A stretch of 64,000 nucleotides of DNA from Brachyspira pilosicoli (GCF_036997485.1 NZ_JAWLPU010000002.1:124001-188000), one strand, 5' to 3'; counted from the stretch's first letter, positions 8,880 to 18,577 are shown. Translations and numbers: made by a program. The notes: a model not told the origin generated them from the sequence alone.

Positions 8880-10160
8880 ATGATAAAAAAGTTAGTAATA
8901 CTCTATATCCTAATAATAAACATATCATACGCACTTACAGAAAATGAAAATAAAATGATTAATGCTGTAAAAATAGGCGACATAAAAACTATACAAAATA
9001 TGCTAAGTCAAAATGTTAATCCAAACATAAAAGATGAAAGAGGATTTTATTTAATACATATAGCAACAGAAAATAATCAAACCGATTCTATAAAAACATT
9101 AAAAAACTCTCCATATTTAGATTTAAATAAATTACTAGATAAAAATACAAAAATTATAAAAAGCAATGAAACTATAGATGCTTCATATTTCTCTGCTATG
9201 GATATTGCTGCAATATACAACAATTTTGAAACATTAAAACTATTAATAGATTATGGAGCTAATATTAACTTTAAAATGATAGAAAAACCAAGAAGTGAAT
9301 TTGTAGCTTCAAGATATTCTAACTCAAAAATATTAAAAGCATATTTGGATAAAAACATCTACTTACTTATGAATAGCGAAGATGTTATATCAATAATGAA
9401 AGCAGCTATTTTTGGTGATAATGTAGAAAATATAAATTATTTAGTAAGAGAGCTTGGCATAGATGTAGACACTAAAGATACAAATACAATGCTTCATTAT
9501 GCTTCTGGTGTTGGTTCTATAAAATCTATGAAAACACTTATTTATCTTGGAGCAAATGTGGATAATACTAATTCATATTTTCAAACAAGCTTGCATTATA
9601 TTTTAGACATTAATGCAAATAAAAAAACAGAAAGCGTAAAAATACTTTTAGATAGTAATGCTAATATTAATTTACAAGAAACAAATGGAAACACACCTTT
9701 GCATTTAGCATTAATTAATGCAAGCAAATCTCAAGAATACAGCAAAGTAATAGACATGCTTTTAGAAAAAAATGCTAATGTTAATATCACTAACAATAAC
9801 AATGAAACAGTATTAAATATAGCAGTAAAAAATAATGATTATAATAATTCTCTAAAACTTATAAACAAAGGCTCTGATTTAAACCATATAGATAAATATT
9901 ATAGCCCATTGCATATGGCAATAAAAAACAATAATACAGAACTAGTAAAAGCTCTAATAGATAATGGTGCTAATATAAGTTTGAAAGATAAAAATAAAAA
10001 TTACAGTCCATTAAATATGGCAATAGAAGTTGGAAACTTTGATATATGCAAACTTCTTGTAAAAAATGGTGCCGCCGTTGACAATGTTTCTATAGAATTA
10101 GCAAAAAAGTCTAAAAATGAAAATATAAGAAACTTCTTTGAAAGCAGTCGTATGAATTAA
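8880..10160 (+). CDS. secreted ankyrin-repeat protein
   Basis: A 426-residue protein with an N-terminal signal peptide (MIKKLVILYILIINISYA, likely cut after SYA) and then ankyrin repeats to the end. Repeat hallmarks such as TPLHLALINA, SPLHMAIKNNNTELVKALI, DNGANI and SPLNMAIEVGNFDICKLL recur about every 33 residues, with roughly nine or ten repeats and a longer, irregular stretch in the first third. Ankyrin stacks bind protein partners; the signal peptide places this one in the periplasm or outside. No enzymatic domain is attached. The gene has its own promoter and converges on hisS with a four-base overlap of the stops. Confidence 0.88.
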   Translation: MIKKLVILYILIINISYALTENENKMINAVKIGDIKTIQNMLSQNVNPNIKDERGFYLIHIATENNQTDSIKTLKNSPYLDLNKLLDKNTKIIKSNETIDASYFSAMDIAAIYNNFETLKLLIDYGANINFKMIEKPRSEFVASRYSNSKILKAYLDKNIYLLMNSEDVISIMKAAIFGDNVENINYLVRELGIDVDTKDTNTMLHYASGVGSIKSMKTLIYLGANVDNTNSYFQTSLHYILDINANKKTESVKILLDSNANINLQETNGNTPLHLALINASKSQEYSKVIDMLLEKNANVNITNNNNETVLNIAVKNNDYNNSLKLINKGSDLNHIDKYYSPLHMAIKNNNTELVKALIDNGANISLKDKNKNYSPLNMAIEVGNFDICKLLVKNGAAVDNVSIELAKKSKNENIRNFFESSRMN

Positions 10161-11404
10161 TTAATAAATTTAGCTATATCAGATAAAGCAACATCTCTCT
10201 CTTCGCTAGTATCCATATTCTTTAGCTTAAACTTATTGTTTTTTAATTCTTCCTCACCTACTATTAAGGCATATTTAGCATTTCTTTTATTAGCAGATTT
10301 AAACTGATTTTTAATAGATTTAATATTATAATCAAAATCACAAGAAATATTTTTAGCTCTAAGAAGCTGCATAATATTCAATACTTCATTTTGAGTCTCT
10401 TTAAAAGCTATAACAAAAACATCTAATCTGTCATTAATAATATTATTATTGTTTTCAAGCACTATAAGAAGTCTCTCAAGCCCCATAGCACTTCCAACAG
10501 CAGGAACATCTTTATTAGAATTAAAAAGCCCTATCAAGTTATCGTATCTTCCGCCTCCAAGTATAGCACTCTGTGAACCTAATGCATTTGTCTGCACTTC
10601 AAAAGCGGTTTTAGTGTAATAATCAAGCCCGCGTACAAGCATATTGTCTATAGTAAAGTTTTGATTAATTTTAGTAAGCTCATTACATAAAGAATCAAAA
10701 TGCTCTTTACATTCATCGCATACATAATCATAAAACTTTGGTATATCTTTCAATATTGCTTTGCACTTTTCATTTTTACAATCTAATATTCTTAAAATAT
10801 TATTTTCGTATCTATTTTGGCAAGTTTCACAAAGCTCAGTTTTTCTCTCTCCAATAGCTTCTCTAAGAGCTTTATTATAATTAGGCTTACAATTACTGCA
10901 TCCAACAGTATTAATTAGCAAATTAACATTATCTATGCCAAACTCTTTTAATATATTAATATTTAAAGCTATAACTTCAGCATCTATTATAGGAGAAGTT
11001 CCGCCAATACATTCTATTCCAAATTGATTAAACTCTCTATATCTACCCTTTTGAGGTCTCTCAGCCCTATACATAGTACCCAAATAAAAAAGCTTATTAA
11101 TAGCAAGCTCATTTTGCAAAGAATTCTCAACATAAGCACGCGCCACCGAAGCAGTACCCTCAGGTCTTAAAGTGAGAGAACGTCCTCCCCTATCTTCAAA
11201 GGTAAACATCTCCTTTCCAACTATATCAGTGCCCTCTCCAATACCTCTAGTAAAAAGATCAGTATATTCAAATAAAGGAGTTCTTATTCTTTTGTAACCG
11301 TATAATCTTACTATCTCTTTTATTTTATTTTCTATAAACTCCAATCTCTCAGATGAATCATAAAAAAAGTCGTTTGTACCTCTAGGTTTTTTTATATTAA
11401 GCAT
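10157..11404 (-). CDS. hisS: histidyl-tRNA synthetase
   Basis: A class II synthetase charging tRNA-His. Motif 1 region KPRGTNDFF, motif 2 FYLGTMYRAERPQKGRYREF, the histidine-specific LVRGLDYYTKTAFEV and GGGRYDNLI, and motif 3 AVGSAMGLERLL are all visible, with a C-terminal anticodon-binding domain (residues about 330-415). The insertion domain carries four cysteine pairs (GCSNC, LCETC, CKNEKC, CDEC), the form seen in clostridial-type HisRS and likely zinc-binding. ATG 11404 is preferred over the GTG at 11407 because GGAGA sits at proper distance. Length 415 residues is normal. Confidence 0.95.
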   Translation of the reverse strand: MLNIKKPRGTNDFFYDSSERLEFIENKIKEIVRLYGYKRIRTPLFEYTDLFTRGIGEGTDIVGKEMFTFEDRGGRSLTLRPEGTASVARAYVENSLQNELAINKLFYLGTMYRAERPQKGRYREFNQFGIECIGGTSPIIDAEVIALNINILKEFGIDNVNLLINTVGCSNCKPNYNKALREAIGERKTELCETCQNRYENNILRILDCKNEKCKAILKDIPKFYDYVCDECKEHFDSLCNELTKINQNFTIDNMLVRGLDYYTKTAFEVQTNALGSQSAILGGGRYDNLIGLFNSNKDVPAVGSAMGLERLLIVLENNNNIINDRLDVFVIAFKETQNEVLNIMQLLRAKNISCDFDYNIKSIKNQFKSANKRNAKYALIVGEEELKNNKFKLKNMDTSEERDVALSDIAKFIN

Positions 11405-11451
11405 CACATCTCCAGTTAATTATTAATATTTTAAAAATGCCTAATATACAG

Positions 11452-12720
11452 CTATTGATTATTCATATTATTAACTAATTTACCCTCTTTTACTTCTACA
11501 TAAAGCAGATTATAATACCCTTTAGTAATTTTTACTTTATTGTTATACATCTTATCAGCTATATAAATCTGTACATCATATTCGCCTTCAGGCAAATCAA
11601 TGGTAAAATTATCATTATTGTAAATATTATATTCTTTTCCAGCTATATTTATTCTAACACTATCATAAGTATTAACTTTATCTACAAGTACATTTAAAGT
11701 ATATGTATCTACATTAGAGAAAGTTTCTATAGTATTATTGGTAATCATATCATTAGTAATAAGTTCATTTGTGATAATATCGTTAGTGTTTATCATCTCA
11801 TTAGTAACTACAGTATTTGTAAATATATCATCTGTAATAATATCATTAGTTACAGTTTGATTGGTTTCTATATAGAATTTTTCAGTAAATATTTTTTCTA
11901 AAACTTCTCTTTCTTCTATAAGTCTTCTTCTATTATCGCCAGGGTCTGGCACTCTGCTTGCAGGAGGATATTCCTCAAAAGAAGGAGAAACCTGTACACC
12001 ATAAGTAGGCAATACTTTATCTTCTGGTATAATAGGTACAGAATCACTAACTAAAGTATAAATATTCATACCATTTTGTGTCCATTGATAAGTATTTGGT
12101 TTCACATCTTTAGGGGCAGGTATTTTAGCTAACATTTCTGGAATACTTTTATAAGTAGCTGTAGCATAATCATATATTATAGCTACAGGATAAACTTGAG
12201 TTTCTTGAAGTGAAACTAATCTATTATAGTATGTATTGTATGTTTCTTTATCAAGATAATTTAAATATAATGCCCAATATACTGAAGTAGGATAATCAGG
12301 GTCAAATGGACTAGTATTTGCTATATAATAATTAAATATTCTAGCAGGTAATTCTTTGTCTCCAGGTATAGTAGCAAGAAGTCCTCCCAAATATAACATA
12401 GCTCTATTGTTAAAATAAAACACATTATCATTTGGTATTTCTAAAGCCTGTCTAAAATCGCTTGCAGCTCTATTGGCATCATCTATAGTACCTTTGTATC
12501 TGGCATATTTATGATATCTGCTTATACCTCTATAGAAAATAAATATACGTTTATCTACACCATAAGCATCAGAATATCCATTTTCTTCAAACCACTGTAT
12601 GGCTTTTTTAGGAACTTGTCTTTGAAGTCTTTCCATATATTCTGGGAAAGTATAGTTATTTTGTGCCATTAAAGGTGATAAAATAGATATCGTTAAAATT
12701 ACAGAAATTATTTTTTTCAT
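11452..12720 (-). CDS. secreted protein with TPR-like N-terminus, Thr/Asn repeat and PEGA-like C-terminus
   Basis: 422 residues with a signal peptide (MKKIISVILTISILSPLMA). Residues about 30-200 look helical and TPR-like (YHKYARYKG, ASDFRQALEIPNDNVFYFN), matching a 'number of items per row' arrangement. Around 295-340 there is a low-complexity run in which TND/TNE alternates with hydrophobic pairs (TNDIITDDIFTNTVVTNEM and onward), with a rough period of seven. After it comes a beta-rich domain (TYTLNVLVDKVNTYDSVRIN to YNLLYVEVKEGKL) resembling a PEGA domain, often seen in surface proteins. A TATGACGATAA string 39 bases before the start matches one in the flgL promoter. I do not recognise a precise family. 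Confidence 0.75.
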   Translation of the reverse strand: MKKIISVILTISILSPLMAQNNYTFPEYMERLQRQVPKKAIQWFEENGYSDAYGVDKRIFIFYRGISRYHKYARYKGTIDDANRAASDFRQALEIPNDNVFYFNNRAMLYLGGLLATIPGDKELPARIFNYYIANTSPFDPDYPTSVYWALYLNYLDKETYNTYYNRLVSLQETQVYPVAIIYDYATATYKSIPEMLAKIPAPKDVKPNTYQWTQNGMNIYTLVSDSVPIIPEDKVLPTYGVQVSPSFEEYPPASRVPDPGDNRRRLIEEREVLEKIFTEKFYIETNQTVTNDIITDDIFTNTVVTNEMINTNDIITNELITNDMITNNTIETFSNVDTYTLNVLVDKVNTYDSVRINIAGKEYNIYNNDNFTIDLPEGEYDVQIYIADKMYNNKVKITKGYYNLLYVEVKEGKLVNNMNNQ

Positions 12721-12919
12721 TATCTTATTTCCTCAGTAGTTACATATATTATTACTCATTATCGTCATAAAAAACTTAAAAATAATAATATACAAAAAAA
12801 TAATCTTATAATACAAATTTACATTATAATAAATATTTTTCAAGTATAAATTATAATTGCCTTAATAGTTCATATATAAATACCGAGACTAATAAATAAA
12901 TTTTTATTTTGTAGGATTT

Positions 12920-14734
12920 ATGAAAAAACAGCTATTATTTCTAATAATGTTATTATCAATTATATTATCATGTCAAAGTATAGAATATAAAGAAGAGAAA
13001 ATCATTAATAAAATGCTTTTAACTAGTATCGATGAAGATAGAAGCCAAAACCCTATGTATAGAGAGTTTAGGGCTGCTTGGTTTTCTACAGTTGCCAACA
13101 TTGACTGGCCTGTAATGGGCGGAAATGAAGCTAAACAAAAGGCTTTAATAATAAAATATTTAGATACACTCTATAATAATAATTTTAACGCTGTGTTTGT
13201 ACAAGTTAAGCCTGATGCTGGTGTAATATTCAAATCAAAAATTAACCCTACTACAAGGTATTTTTTTGGTGTTAATCCAGAAGATGAGAGAGATGATTAT
13301 CCATTCAAAACAGATATGCTTGAGTTTATAATAAATGAAGCTCATAAAAGAAACATAGAAGTTCATGCTTGGTTTAACCCATACAGAATATCATTAAAAT
13401 ACGATACAAATAAAAGCTATGAAGAACAATTCTCTAAAAAGAACTTTATTCACACATATGTATCAAACGGACTTAAGCCTGTTCATTGGTATGATAATAG
13501 ACTATATTTAGACCCAGGTGAACCTATAAGTTCAAAATATGTAATGGATTCTATTATAGAAGTAGTTGAAAACTATGATATAGACGGAATACATTTTGAT
13601 GATTATTTTTATCAAAACTCATTAAACGGCAAAACATATAGAGATTGGCCTGATAGTGTAAGCTCTTCAAAATATGCAAGCAATTTAGGTTATGACCCTA
13701 ATAATACTTCTTATGATGATTATGGAGTTGATGGGTTATATGCTTGGAGAAGAAACAATATTAATAATTTAGTTAGCAGCATATATAAAGAAATAAAATC
13801 AAGAAAACCTTATGTAAAATGGACTATATCCCCTGCTGGAGTTTGGAGGAATAAACAGCCTTTAAGCGAATATAAAGGCGATATTAATGGAAGCGACAGT
13901 AAATCTTATAATCCAAACTTCGATGCTTTGCATGCTGATGTTTTACTTTGGATGCTAAATGGAGAGCAAACTACAACACTTAGTAATGCCACAGAAAAAG
14001 ACGGATTAAACAAGATGTATATTGATGCTATTATTCCGCAAATTTATTGGAGTTCTTCGCATCAAACAGTACCTTTCGATAAAATGGTTGATTGGTGGAT
14101 AGGTGAAGCAAGCAAATCTACAAACAAAGGAAACATCGCTGACATATATATAGGACATGCTTTATACAAAATGGGAAGAGAAGATAAATATGAACCTTGG
14201 AAAGATGTATGGGTGATGTCTAAGCAAGTTGATTATATAAGATATGTTGGCAAAGGTTATATAAAAGGCTCTTCATTTTTTACTATGCATAATATGTATT
14301 TAAATGATGTAGGCACTGGAGATTATGGATATAAGGCCATTGATAATATTAAGAAAAATAATTATATATTCAAAGCAGTAGTTCCAACAATGAACACAAT
14401 GAAATATATTAATACTCCTCCGCTAAAATTAGAAAATCCAAGTCTTAAAAAATCTTTCGGGGTAAATGTAATTAGCTTCACAGACCCTAATGAATATAAA
14501 CTTGATAAATACTCTCATGTTTTAAATAGCGTTTCAGTTTATTATGTAATATACAGAAAAAAAGTAAGTGATGGTAAACTTGAAATTTTAGATAAAATAA
14601 GAAGAGAAGATTTTAATACTAATTGTAAAGTGGTTTATAGAGATGAAAAAGCAGATAAAAACATTAAATATATATATTATGTTACTGCATTAGATAGAAT
14701 ACATAATGAAAGCGAATATCTTGTAATACAATAA
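12920..14734 (+). CDS. GHL10 (DUF187)-type glycoside hydrolase-like lipoprotein
   Basis: 604 residues. The N-terminus MKKQLLFLIMLLSIILSC ends in a lipobox cysteine (Cys18), so it should be lipidated. From residue 45 on it matches the YngK/GHL10 family: EFRAAWFSTVANIDWP, VFVQVKPDAGVIF, EVHAWFNPYR, DIDGIHFDDYFYQ, and a C-terminal fibronectin-like segment after about 490. Family members are TIM-barrel proteins thought to act on envelope glycans; the acidic residues of HFDDYF are candidates for catalysis. It is 84 bases upstream of a SpoIID-type gene on the same strand, which fits a role in peptidoglycan glycan-strand processing. An AGGAT sits ahead of the ATG. Confidence 0.85.
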   Translation: MKKQLLFLIMLLSIILSCQSIEYKEEKIINKMLLTSIDEDRSQNPMYREFRAAWFSTVANIDWPVMGGNEAKQKALIIKYLDTLYNNNFNAVFVQVKPDAGVIFKSKINPTTRYFFGVNPEDERDDYPFKTDMLEFIINEAHKRNIEVHAWFNPYRISLKYDTNKSYEEQFSKKNFIHTYVSNGLKPVHWYDNRLYLDPGEPISSKYVMDSIIEVVENYDIDGIHFDDYFYQNSLNGKTYRDWPDSVSSSKYASNLGYDPNNTSYDDYGVDGLYAWRRNNINNLVSSIYKEIKSRKPYVKWTISPAGVWRNKQPLSEYKGDINGSDSKSYNPNFDALHADVLLWMLNGEQTTTLSNATEKDGLNKMYIDAIIPQIYWSSSHQTVPFDKMVDWWIGEASKSTNKGNIADIYIGHALYKMGREDKYEPWKDVWVMSKQVDYIRYVGKGYIKGSSFFTMHNMYLNDVGTGDYGYKAIDNIKKNNYIFKAVVPTMNTMKYINTPPLKLENPSLKKSFGVNVISFTDPNEYKLDKYSHVLNSVSVYYVIYRKKVSDGKLEILDKIRREDFNTNCKVVYRDEKADKNIKYIYYVTALDRIHNESEYLVIQ

Positions 14735-14818
14735 ATATATCAAGTACTTTTATTAACTTCCGATATTAATTTACGATAATCAAAAAATTATATACACATT
14801 TGGAGGAGAAACATATTT

Positions 14819-15964
14819 ATGAAATTAAATAGATTTTTATTTCTAATATTAGTCTTATTTATAATTAACTCTATTTTTGCATTTGCTCAAATTAATAATA
14901 TTAAAGTGTATTTAACAGATGTAAAAGCTCCATATACAATCAATATAAAAGGTCCTTACAAAGCATATAATTATAAATATGAAAGCGAAATAATATCAGG
15001 CTTAACAAATGAAACAGTAATGGTTGTAGAAAACAGATTAGGCTTAAAGGTTAATGATGTTGGAGTTTATAAAGAGGGAATAGTTTTTGAAACTAAAGAT
15101 GGTTTTAGATTAAACGGCAAAGAATATTATGGTTCATTAAAGTTTATACCTTATAACAACACTATGATAGTAATTAATGAATTAGATATTGAAGATTATG
15201 TTAAAGGTGTATTGCCTCATGAAATGTCTCCTTCTTGGCCTATGGAAGCATTAAAAGCTCAGGCAGTTGCAGCTCGTACTTATGCTATATTTCATATATT
15301 AAAAAATAATAATCAAAAACCTTTCGATGTTGATAACACAACAAAATATCAAGTATACAACGGCAGAGAAAAAATTAATTGGAATACAGAACAGGCAGTA
15401 GACAGAACAAAATCTGAAATAGCTGTATATAACAATAAAGTAATAGCTACATATTTTAGTGCTTTATGCGGAGGATACACTGACAGTGCTAAAAATGTGT
15501 TTGGTGCTAATGTGCCATATTTAGAGGGAGTGGAATGTCCTTATTGTAATGCACAGATAAGACCTTGGACTAATGCTTTAAGTTATAAAGAATTAAATAA
15601 TGATTTTGCTTTAGAGGCTAATGAAGGCTCTTCCATAAGCGTAAATAAAGACCCCAAATCTGGAAAGGCTGTTAATATAAAAATAGATGAAAAAGATATA
15701 CCTTCAAGAGATTTCAGAAATAAATTATCTCCAGCAATAGTGCCTTCTTTGCAGTTTAATATAGAAAAAGTTGATAATGGAATAATAATTACAGGTAAAG
15801 GAAGCGGACATGGTGTTGGTATGTGTCAGTGGGGAGCATTTGGTATGGCTCAAGTAAAAAAAGACTATAAAGAAATTTTGAAATTCTACTATAAAGGCAT
15901 AGAAATAGTTGATTACAATAAAGTAAATACAAAACTCGAACCAGATATATGGATTGAAAATTAA
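14819..15964 (+). CDS. SpoIID/LytB domain protein (putative peptidoglycan lytic transglycosylase)
   Basis: 381 residues with a signal peptide (MKLNRFLFLILVLFIINSIFAFA). The SpoIID core is clear: VKGVLPHEMSPSWPMEALKA followed by QAVAARTYAIF, with the Glu of HEM corresponding to the catalytic glutamate in SpoIID; then ATYFSALCGGYT, a paired-cysteine stretch GVECPYCNAQIRPW, and the C-terminal GKGSGHGVGMCQWGAFGMAQ. SpoIID enzymes cleave glycan strands lacking stem peptides. This organism should not sporulate, so the role is probably septal or growth-related wall remodelling. GGAGGAG lies ahead of the ATG. A terminator follows at 15987-16014. Confidence 0.88.
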   Translation: MKLNRFLFLILVLFIINSIFAFAQINNIKVYLTDVKAPYTINIKGPYKAYNYKYESEIISGLTNETVMVVENRLGLKVNDVGVYKEGIVFETKDGFRLNGKEYYGSLKFIPYNNTMIVINELDIEDYVKGVLPHEMSPSWPMEALKAQAVAARTYAIFHILKNNNQKPFDVDNTTKYQVYNGREKINWNTEQAVDRTKSEIAVYNNKVIATYFSALCGGYTDSAKNVFGANVPYLEGVECPYCNAQIRPWTNALSYKELNNDFALEANEGSSISVNKDPKSGKAVNIKIDEKDIPSRDFRNKLSPAIVPSLQFNIEKVDNGIIITGKGSGHGVGMCQWGAFGMAQVKKDYKEILKFYYKGIEIVDYNKVNTKLEPDIWIEN

Positions 15965-15986
15965 TTCATTTTTTAATTGAAATATA

Positions 15987-16014
15987 AACGCTCTTTTATT
16001 AAAGGGCGTTTTTT
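15987..16014 (+). terminator. intrinsic terminator after the SpoIID-type gene
   Basis: AACGCTCTTT, a four-base loop region, AAAGGGCGTT and then a T run. One G-T wobble in a 10-bp stem. Confidence 0.85.
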
Positions 16015-16081
16015 ATTTATAAAATTTATTTCAAACATAAATCAATAAATATTTATATTGTTTAAATTTATGTTCTTATTT

Positions 16082-16125
16082 TTATTCAACTTTTTCCCGC
16101 AGCAAAAAGTTGCAAAAAGTGCAAA
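16082..16125 (+). repeat. interspersed hairpin element, family A, copy A1
   Basis: Core CAACTTTTTCCCGCAGC plus AAAAAGTTG, then CAAAAAGTGCAAAT. The arms CAACTTTTT/AAAAAGTTG are perfectly complementary around a CCCGCAGC loop. The same pattern recurs at 51641, 57481, 57719, 59985, 62369 and, truncated, at 17820. It lies between convergent genes. Confidence 0.8.
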
Positions 16126-16165
16126 TTGAAAGAACTGAAATCATATTATATATACAAAATAATTT

Positions 16166-17533
16166 TTATTTCTTAAATAACTCAAACAAAAACTTTAACG
16201 CTTTTATATTTTTGCTGTAAGGCGGATATTTAGTATTAAGCTCAAAATTATAATTCTTTTTTAATACTGTAGTCTTCTTTGTAAAGCATTCAAAACTATA
16301 ATAACCATGATACTCTCCTATTCCGCTTGTTGATACTCCTCCAAAAGGAGCGTTGTTATTTAATATATGGCTTATAGTGTCATTGACAGATGCACCGCCA
16401 AAAGAAATATTGTTCAAAAAATAGTCTATAAAATTGTTATCATCAGAAAAAACATACATAGCCAAAGGGTGAGAACATACTTTATCTATAATACCCATTG
16501 CCTCTTCTTTAGTGTTATAATAAATTATAGGAAAAATGCTTCCAAATATCTCATCTCTCATCACATTATTTTCTAAACTATTAGGCTCTAATAATGTAAT
16601 TGCAAGAGATAATGCTTCATCATCATATTCACCGCCGTATAATATTTTTCCGTCATTTAAATAACTTTTTAATCTTTCATAATGACTTTTATTAATAATT
16701 CTGTTTAATTTTCTCTCATCTTCAAATAATTTTATTTCTGTATTAAATGCTTCTAAAAACTTATCTTTAATATTTTTGTTTACTAATAGATAATCAGGCG
16801 ACACACAAGTTTGCCCAGAATTAATAAACTTTCCCCATATTATTCTCTTTAGAGCTTTATTAATATTTTTTATATTATCATCAACTATAACAGGAGATTT
16901 TCCTCCAAGCTCTAATGTAAGAGAAGTTAAAAAATTAGAAGCATTATTCATTATAATTTTTCCAACCCTCGGAGAGCCTGTAAAAAATATTTTATCGTAT
17001 TCTATTTTTGTAGTCTCTTCTGCAGGAAAAGATTTATCTACAACAGTAATATACTCTTCATTAAAAGTTTCTTTTACAGAAGAATATATTGCATCATAAA
17101 CATTAGTTGTTAATTGAGAAGGAAGTATTATAGAAGTATTTCCTCCTGCAATAGAGCCTATTAGAGGAAGAAAAGTTAATTGCAAAGGATAATTCCAAGG
17201 AGATATTATAAGTGATACTCCATAAGGCTTATTCATTATAATTGTTTTAGAATCTATTGTGAGAAAATTTCTTTTTACTTTTTTATTTTTCATCCAAGTT
17301 TTTAATTTTTTTATAAAAAGATTTATCTCATCAATTATAATAAATAATTCAGTGCCAATAGCCTCAAACTCAAGCTTATTCATATCTTTATTGAGTGCAT
17401 TAATAAAATTAGCCTCATTTTTTATAATCATAGCCTTTAGTTTTTTTAGCTGCTCTATTCTAAAATAATATTCTAATGTAGCACCACTTTTAAAAAACTC
17501 TCTTTGCTTATTTCTTAACTCTTCTATATACAT
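16166..17533 (-). CDS. aldehyde dehydrogenase (ALDH3-like)
   Basis: 455 residues, NAD(P)-dependent oxidation of an aldehyde to the acid. Motifs: NKPYGVSLIISPWNYPLQLT (the N/P-x-G-x-x-x-x-x-P-W-N-Y/F-P region), FTGSPRVGKII, catalytic Glu in LELGGKSPVIVD, and catalytic Cys in INSGQTCVSPDYLLV. The short N-terminus and the C-terminal NNNAPFGGVSTSGIGEYHG block are typical of the ALDH3/fatty-aldehyde group. The preferred substrate is unknown. The last 20 residues are basic and hydrophobic and could contact membrane. A repeat cluster fills the 345 bases between its start and deoD upstream. Confidence 0.92.
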   Translation of the reverse strand: MYIEELRNKQREFFKSGATLEYYFRIEQLKKLKAMIIKNEANFINALNKDMNKLEFEAIGTELFIIIDEINLFIKKLKTWMKNKKVKRNFLTIDSKTIIMNKPYGVSLIISPWNYPLQLTFLPLIGSIAGGNTSIILPSQLTTNVYDAIYSSVKETFNEEYITVVDKSFPAEETTKIEYDKIFFTGSPRVGKIIMNNASNFLTSLTLELGGKSPVIVDDNIKNINKALKRIIWGKFINSGQTCVSPDYLLVNKNIKDKFLEAFNTEIKLFEDERKLNRIINKSHYERLKSYLNDGKILYGGEYDDEALSLAITLLEPNSLENNVMRDEIFGSIFPIIYYNTKEEAMGIIDKVCSHPLAMYVFSDDNNFIDYFLNNISFGGASVNDTISHILNNNAPFGGVSTSGIGEYHGYYSFECFTKKTTVLKKNYNFELNTKYPPYSKNIKALKFLFELFKK

Positions 17534-17574
17534 AAAAAATAATATTCCTTAAAAATATTTTTTTAATTTTAAAT

Positions 17575-17740
17575 ATTTGCAGGGATTTGCCCCCTACGAA
17601 GCGTGCCCGTAGGGTAGCACCCCAGTTCTTTTGCCGATAGGCACCTACTCGGTACGACCGAAGGAAATGCCTGCGACCGTAGGAAGTACCTTTAGGTATG
17701 GTATTGGTATAAAAGAACTGCATTTTTATTATAAATTTTA
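17575..17740 (-). repeat. interspersed hairpin element, family B, copy B1 with loop cassettes
   Basis: Minus-strand order: ATGCAGTTCTTTTATACCAA, two tandem copies (period 19) of the 18-bp cassette CGACCGWAGGAARTRCCT (17655-17672 and 17674-17691 as read on plus), AAAAGAACTGGGGTGC, a CGGGCACGCTTCG cassette (17597-17609) and TGCAAATATTT. The arms CAGTTCTTTT/AAAAGAACTG enclose the first cassettes. It is distinctly GC-richer than its surroundings. An open frame starting MQFFYTN runs through it but is not conserved in frame in other copies. Confidence 0.75.
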
Positions 17741-17771
17741 TAATTTAATTGTACATTAAAAGGCACTCCCC

Positions 17772-17855
17772 CCGCACGACTAAGAAATTATAATTAAAGC
17801 ATAACATTACCGTGCGGCAAGGTGGTACAGCTCGTACGCGGGAAAAAGAACAAGA
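17772..17855. repeat. family C palindrome fused to truncated family A element
   Basis: CCGCACG (17772-17778) and CGTGCGG (17811-17817) form a perfect 7-bp inverted repeat around an AT-rich centre. Directly after it, GTACGCGGGAAAAAGAACAAG reads on the minus strand as the left arm and CCCGC loop of family A (GTTCTTTTTCCCGC), without a matching right arm. Confidence 0.55.
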
Positions 17856-17878
17856 AAAAACAATAATCTTCGTATATA

Positions 17879-18577
17879 TCAAGCAAGCGATAAAGCCACT
17901 TCCATCATATTAGTAAAAGTTTTCTCTCTCTGTTCTGCTGTTGTAGCTTCACCTGTAACTAAAGAATCTGATATAGTTACCATACAAAGAGCATTCACTC
18001 CTGCATAAGCAGCATTCATATATAAAGCAGCAGCTTCCATCTCTACAGCTAATACTCCCATTTTTGCCCATTTAGGTGTAGCATTGTTAGCTCCATAAAA
18101 TACATCAGATGAAACAATATTACCTACATGATAATTTATTTTCATCTCATCAGCCTTATTAACAGCCTTTCTAAGCAAATCATAACTAGCGATAGGAGCA
18201 TAAGTGCCCGGAAGTTCATACTGTGAAGCATAATTAGAATCAGTACAAGCCCCCATTCCTATAACCAAATCTCCAATATGAAGCTTATCAACTAAAGCAC
18301 CTGCTGTACCAATTCGTATTAAATTCTTACAATCATAAAAATGTATAAGCTCATAAGAATAAATACTGCAAGAAGGCATTCCCATACCAGTACCCTGAAC
18401 AGAAACTCTTTTACCCTTATATGTTCCAGTAAAACCAAACATATTTCTTACACTATTATACTGCTTTACATTTTCTAAAAAATTCTCTGCTATAAACTTA
18501 GCTCTAAGAGGGTCTCCAGGAAGAAGAATAGTTTCTGCAATGTCGCCTTTGTTTGCTGATATATGCGGTGTAGCCAT
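17879..18577 (-). CDS. deoD: purine nucleoside phosphorylase (DeoD type)
   Basis: 232 residues, the hexameric DeoD length. It splits purine (deoxy)nucleosides with phosphate into base and (deoxy)ribose-1-phosphate. Key blocks: [70 protein letters not shown] and the catalytic Asp in [14 protein letters not shown] precedes the ATG. Upstream, 100 bases away on the same strand, is hldD; downstream is a repeat cluster. No other deoxyribose genes are adjacent. Confidence 0.95.
   Translation of the reverse strand: MATPHISANKGDIAETILLPGDPLRAKFIAENFLENVKQYNSVRNMFGFTGTYKGKRVSVQGTGMGMPSCSIYSYELIHFYDCKNLIRIGTAGALVDKLHIGDLVIGMGACTDSNYASQYELPGTYAPIASYDLLRKAVNKADEMKINYHVGNIVSSDVFYGANNATPKWAKMGVLAVEMEAAALYMNAAYAGVNALCMVTISDSLVTGEATTAEQREKTFTNMMEVALSLA

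Noticed and set aside
8880-10160. Ankyrin protein as a horizontally acquired effector
   Set aside because: Base composition and codon style match the neighbours, there is no mobile element nearby, and a plain Sec signal peptide suffices to explain export.
10157-11404. Four cysteine pairs in HisRS as a novel zinc domain
   Set aside because: This cysteine form of the insertion domain is known from other bacterial HisRS, notably in clostridia.
12759-12769. Full sigma-28 promoter for the secreted protein at 11452-12720
   Set aside because: Only the -10-like GACGATAA is present; no TAAA lies at the required distance, so I did not list it as a feature.
15987-16014. SpoIID terminator as part of family A repeat
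   Set aside because: Its stem (AACGCTCTTT/AAAGGGCGTT) has no CCCGC loop and is separate from copy A1, which begins about 70 bases later.
17508-17723. 71-residue ORF beginning MQFFYTN on the minus strand, with relatives at 51356-51565 and 57470-57685
   Set aside because: All three run through family B repeat elements. The shared start does not continue in a common frame because loop inserts are not multiples of three, so I treat them as repeat DNA, not genes.
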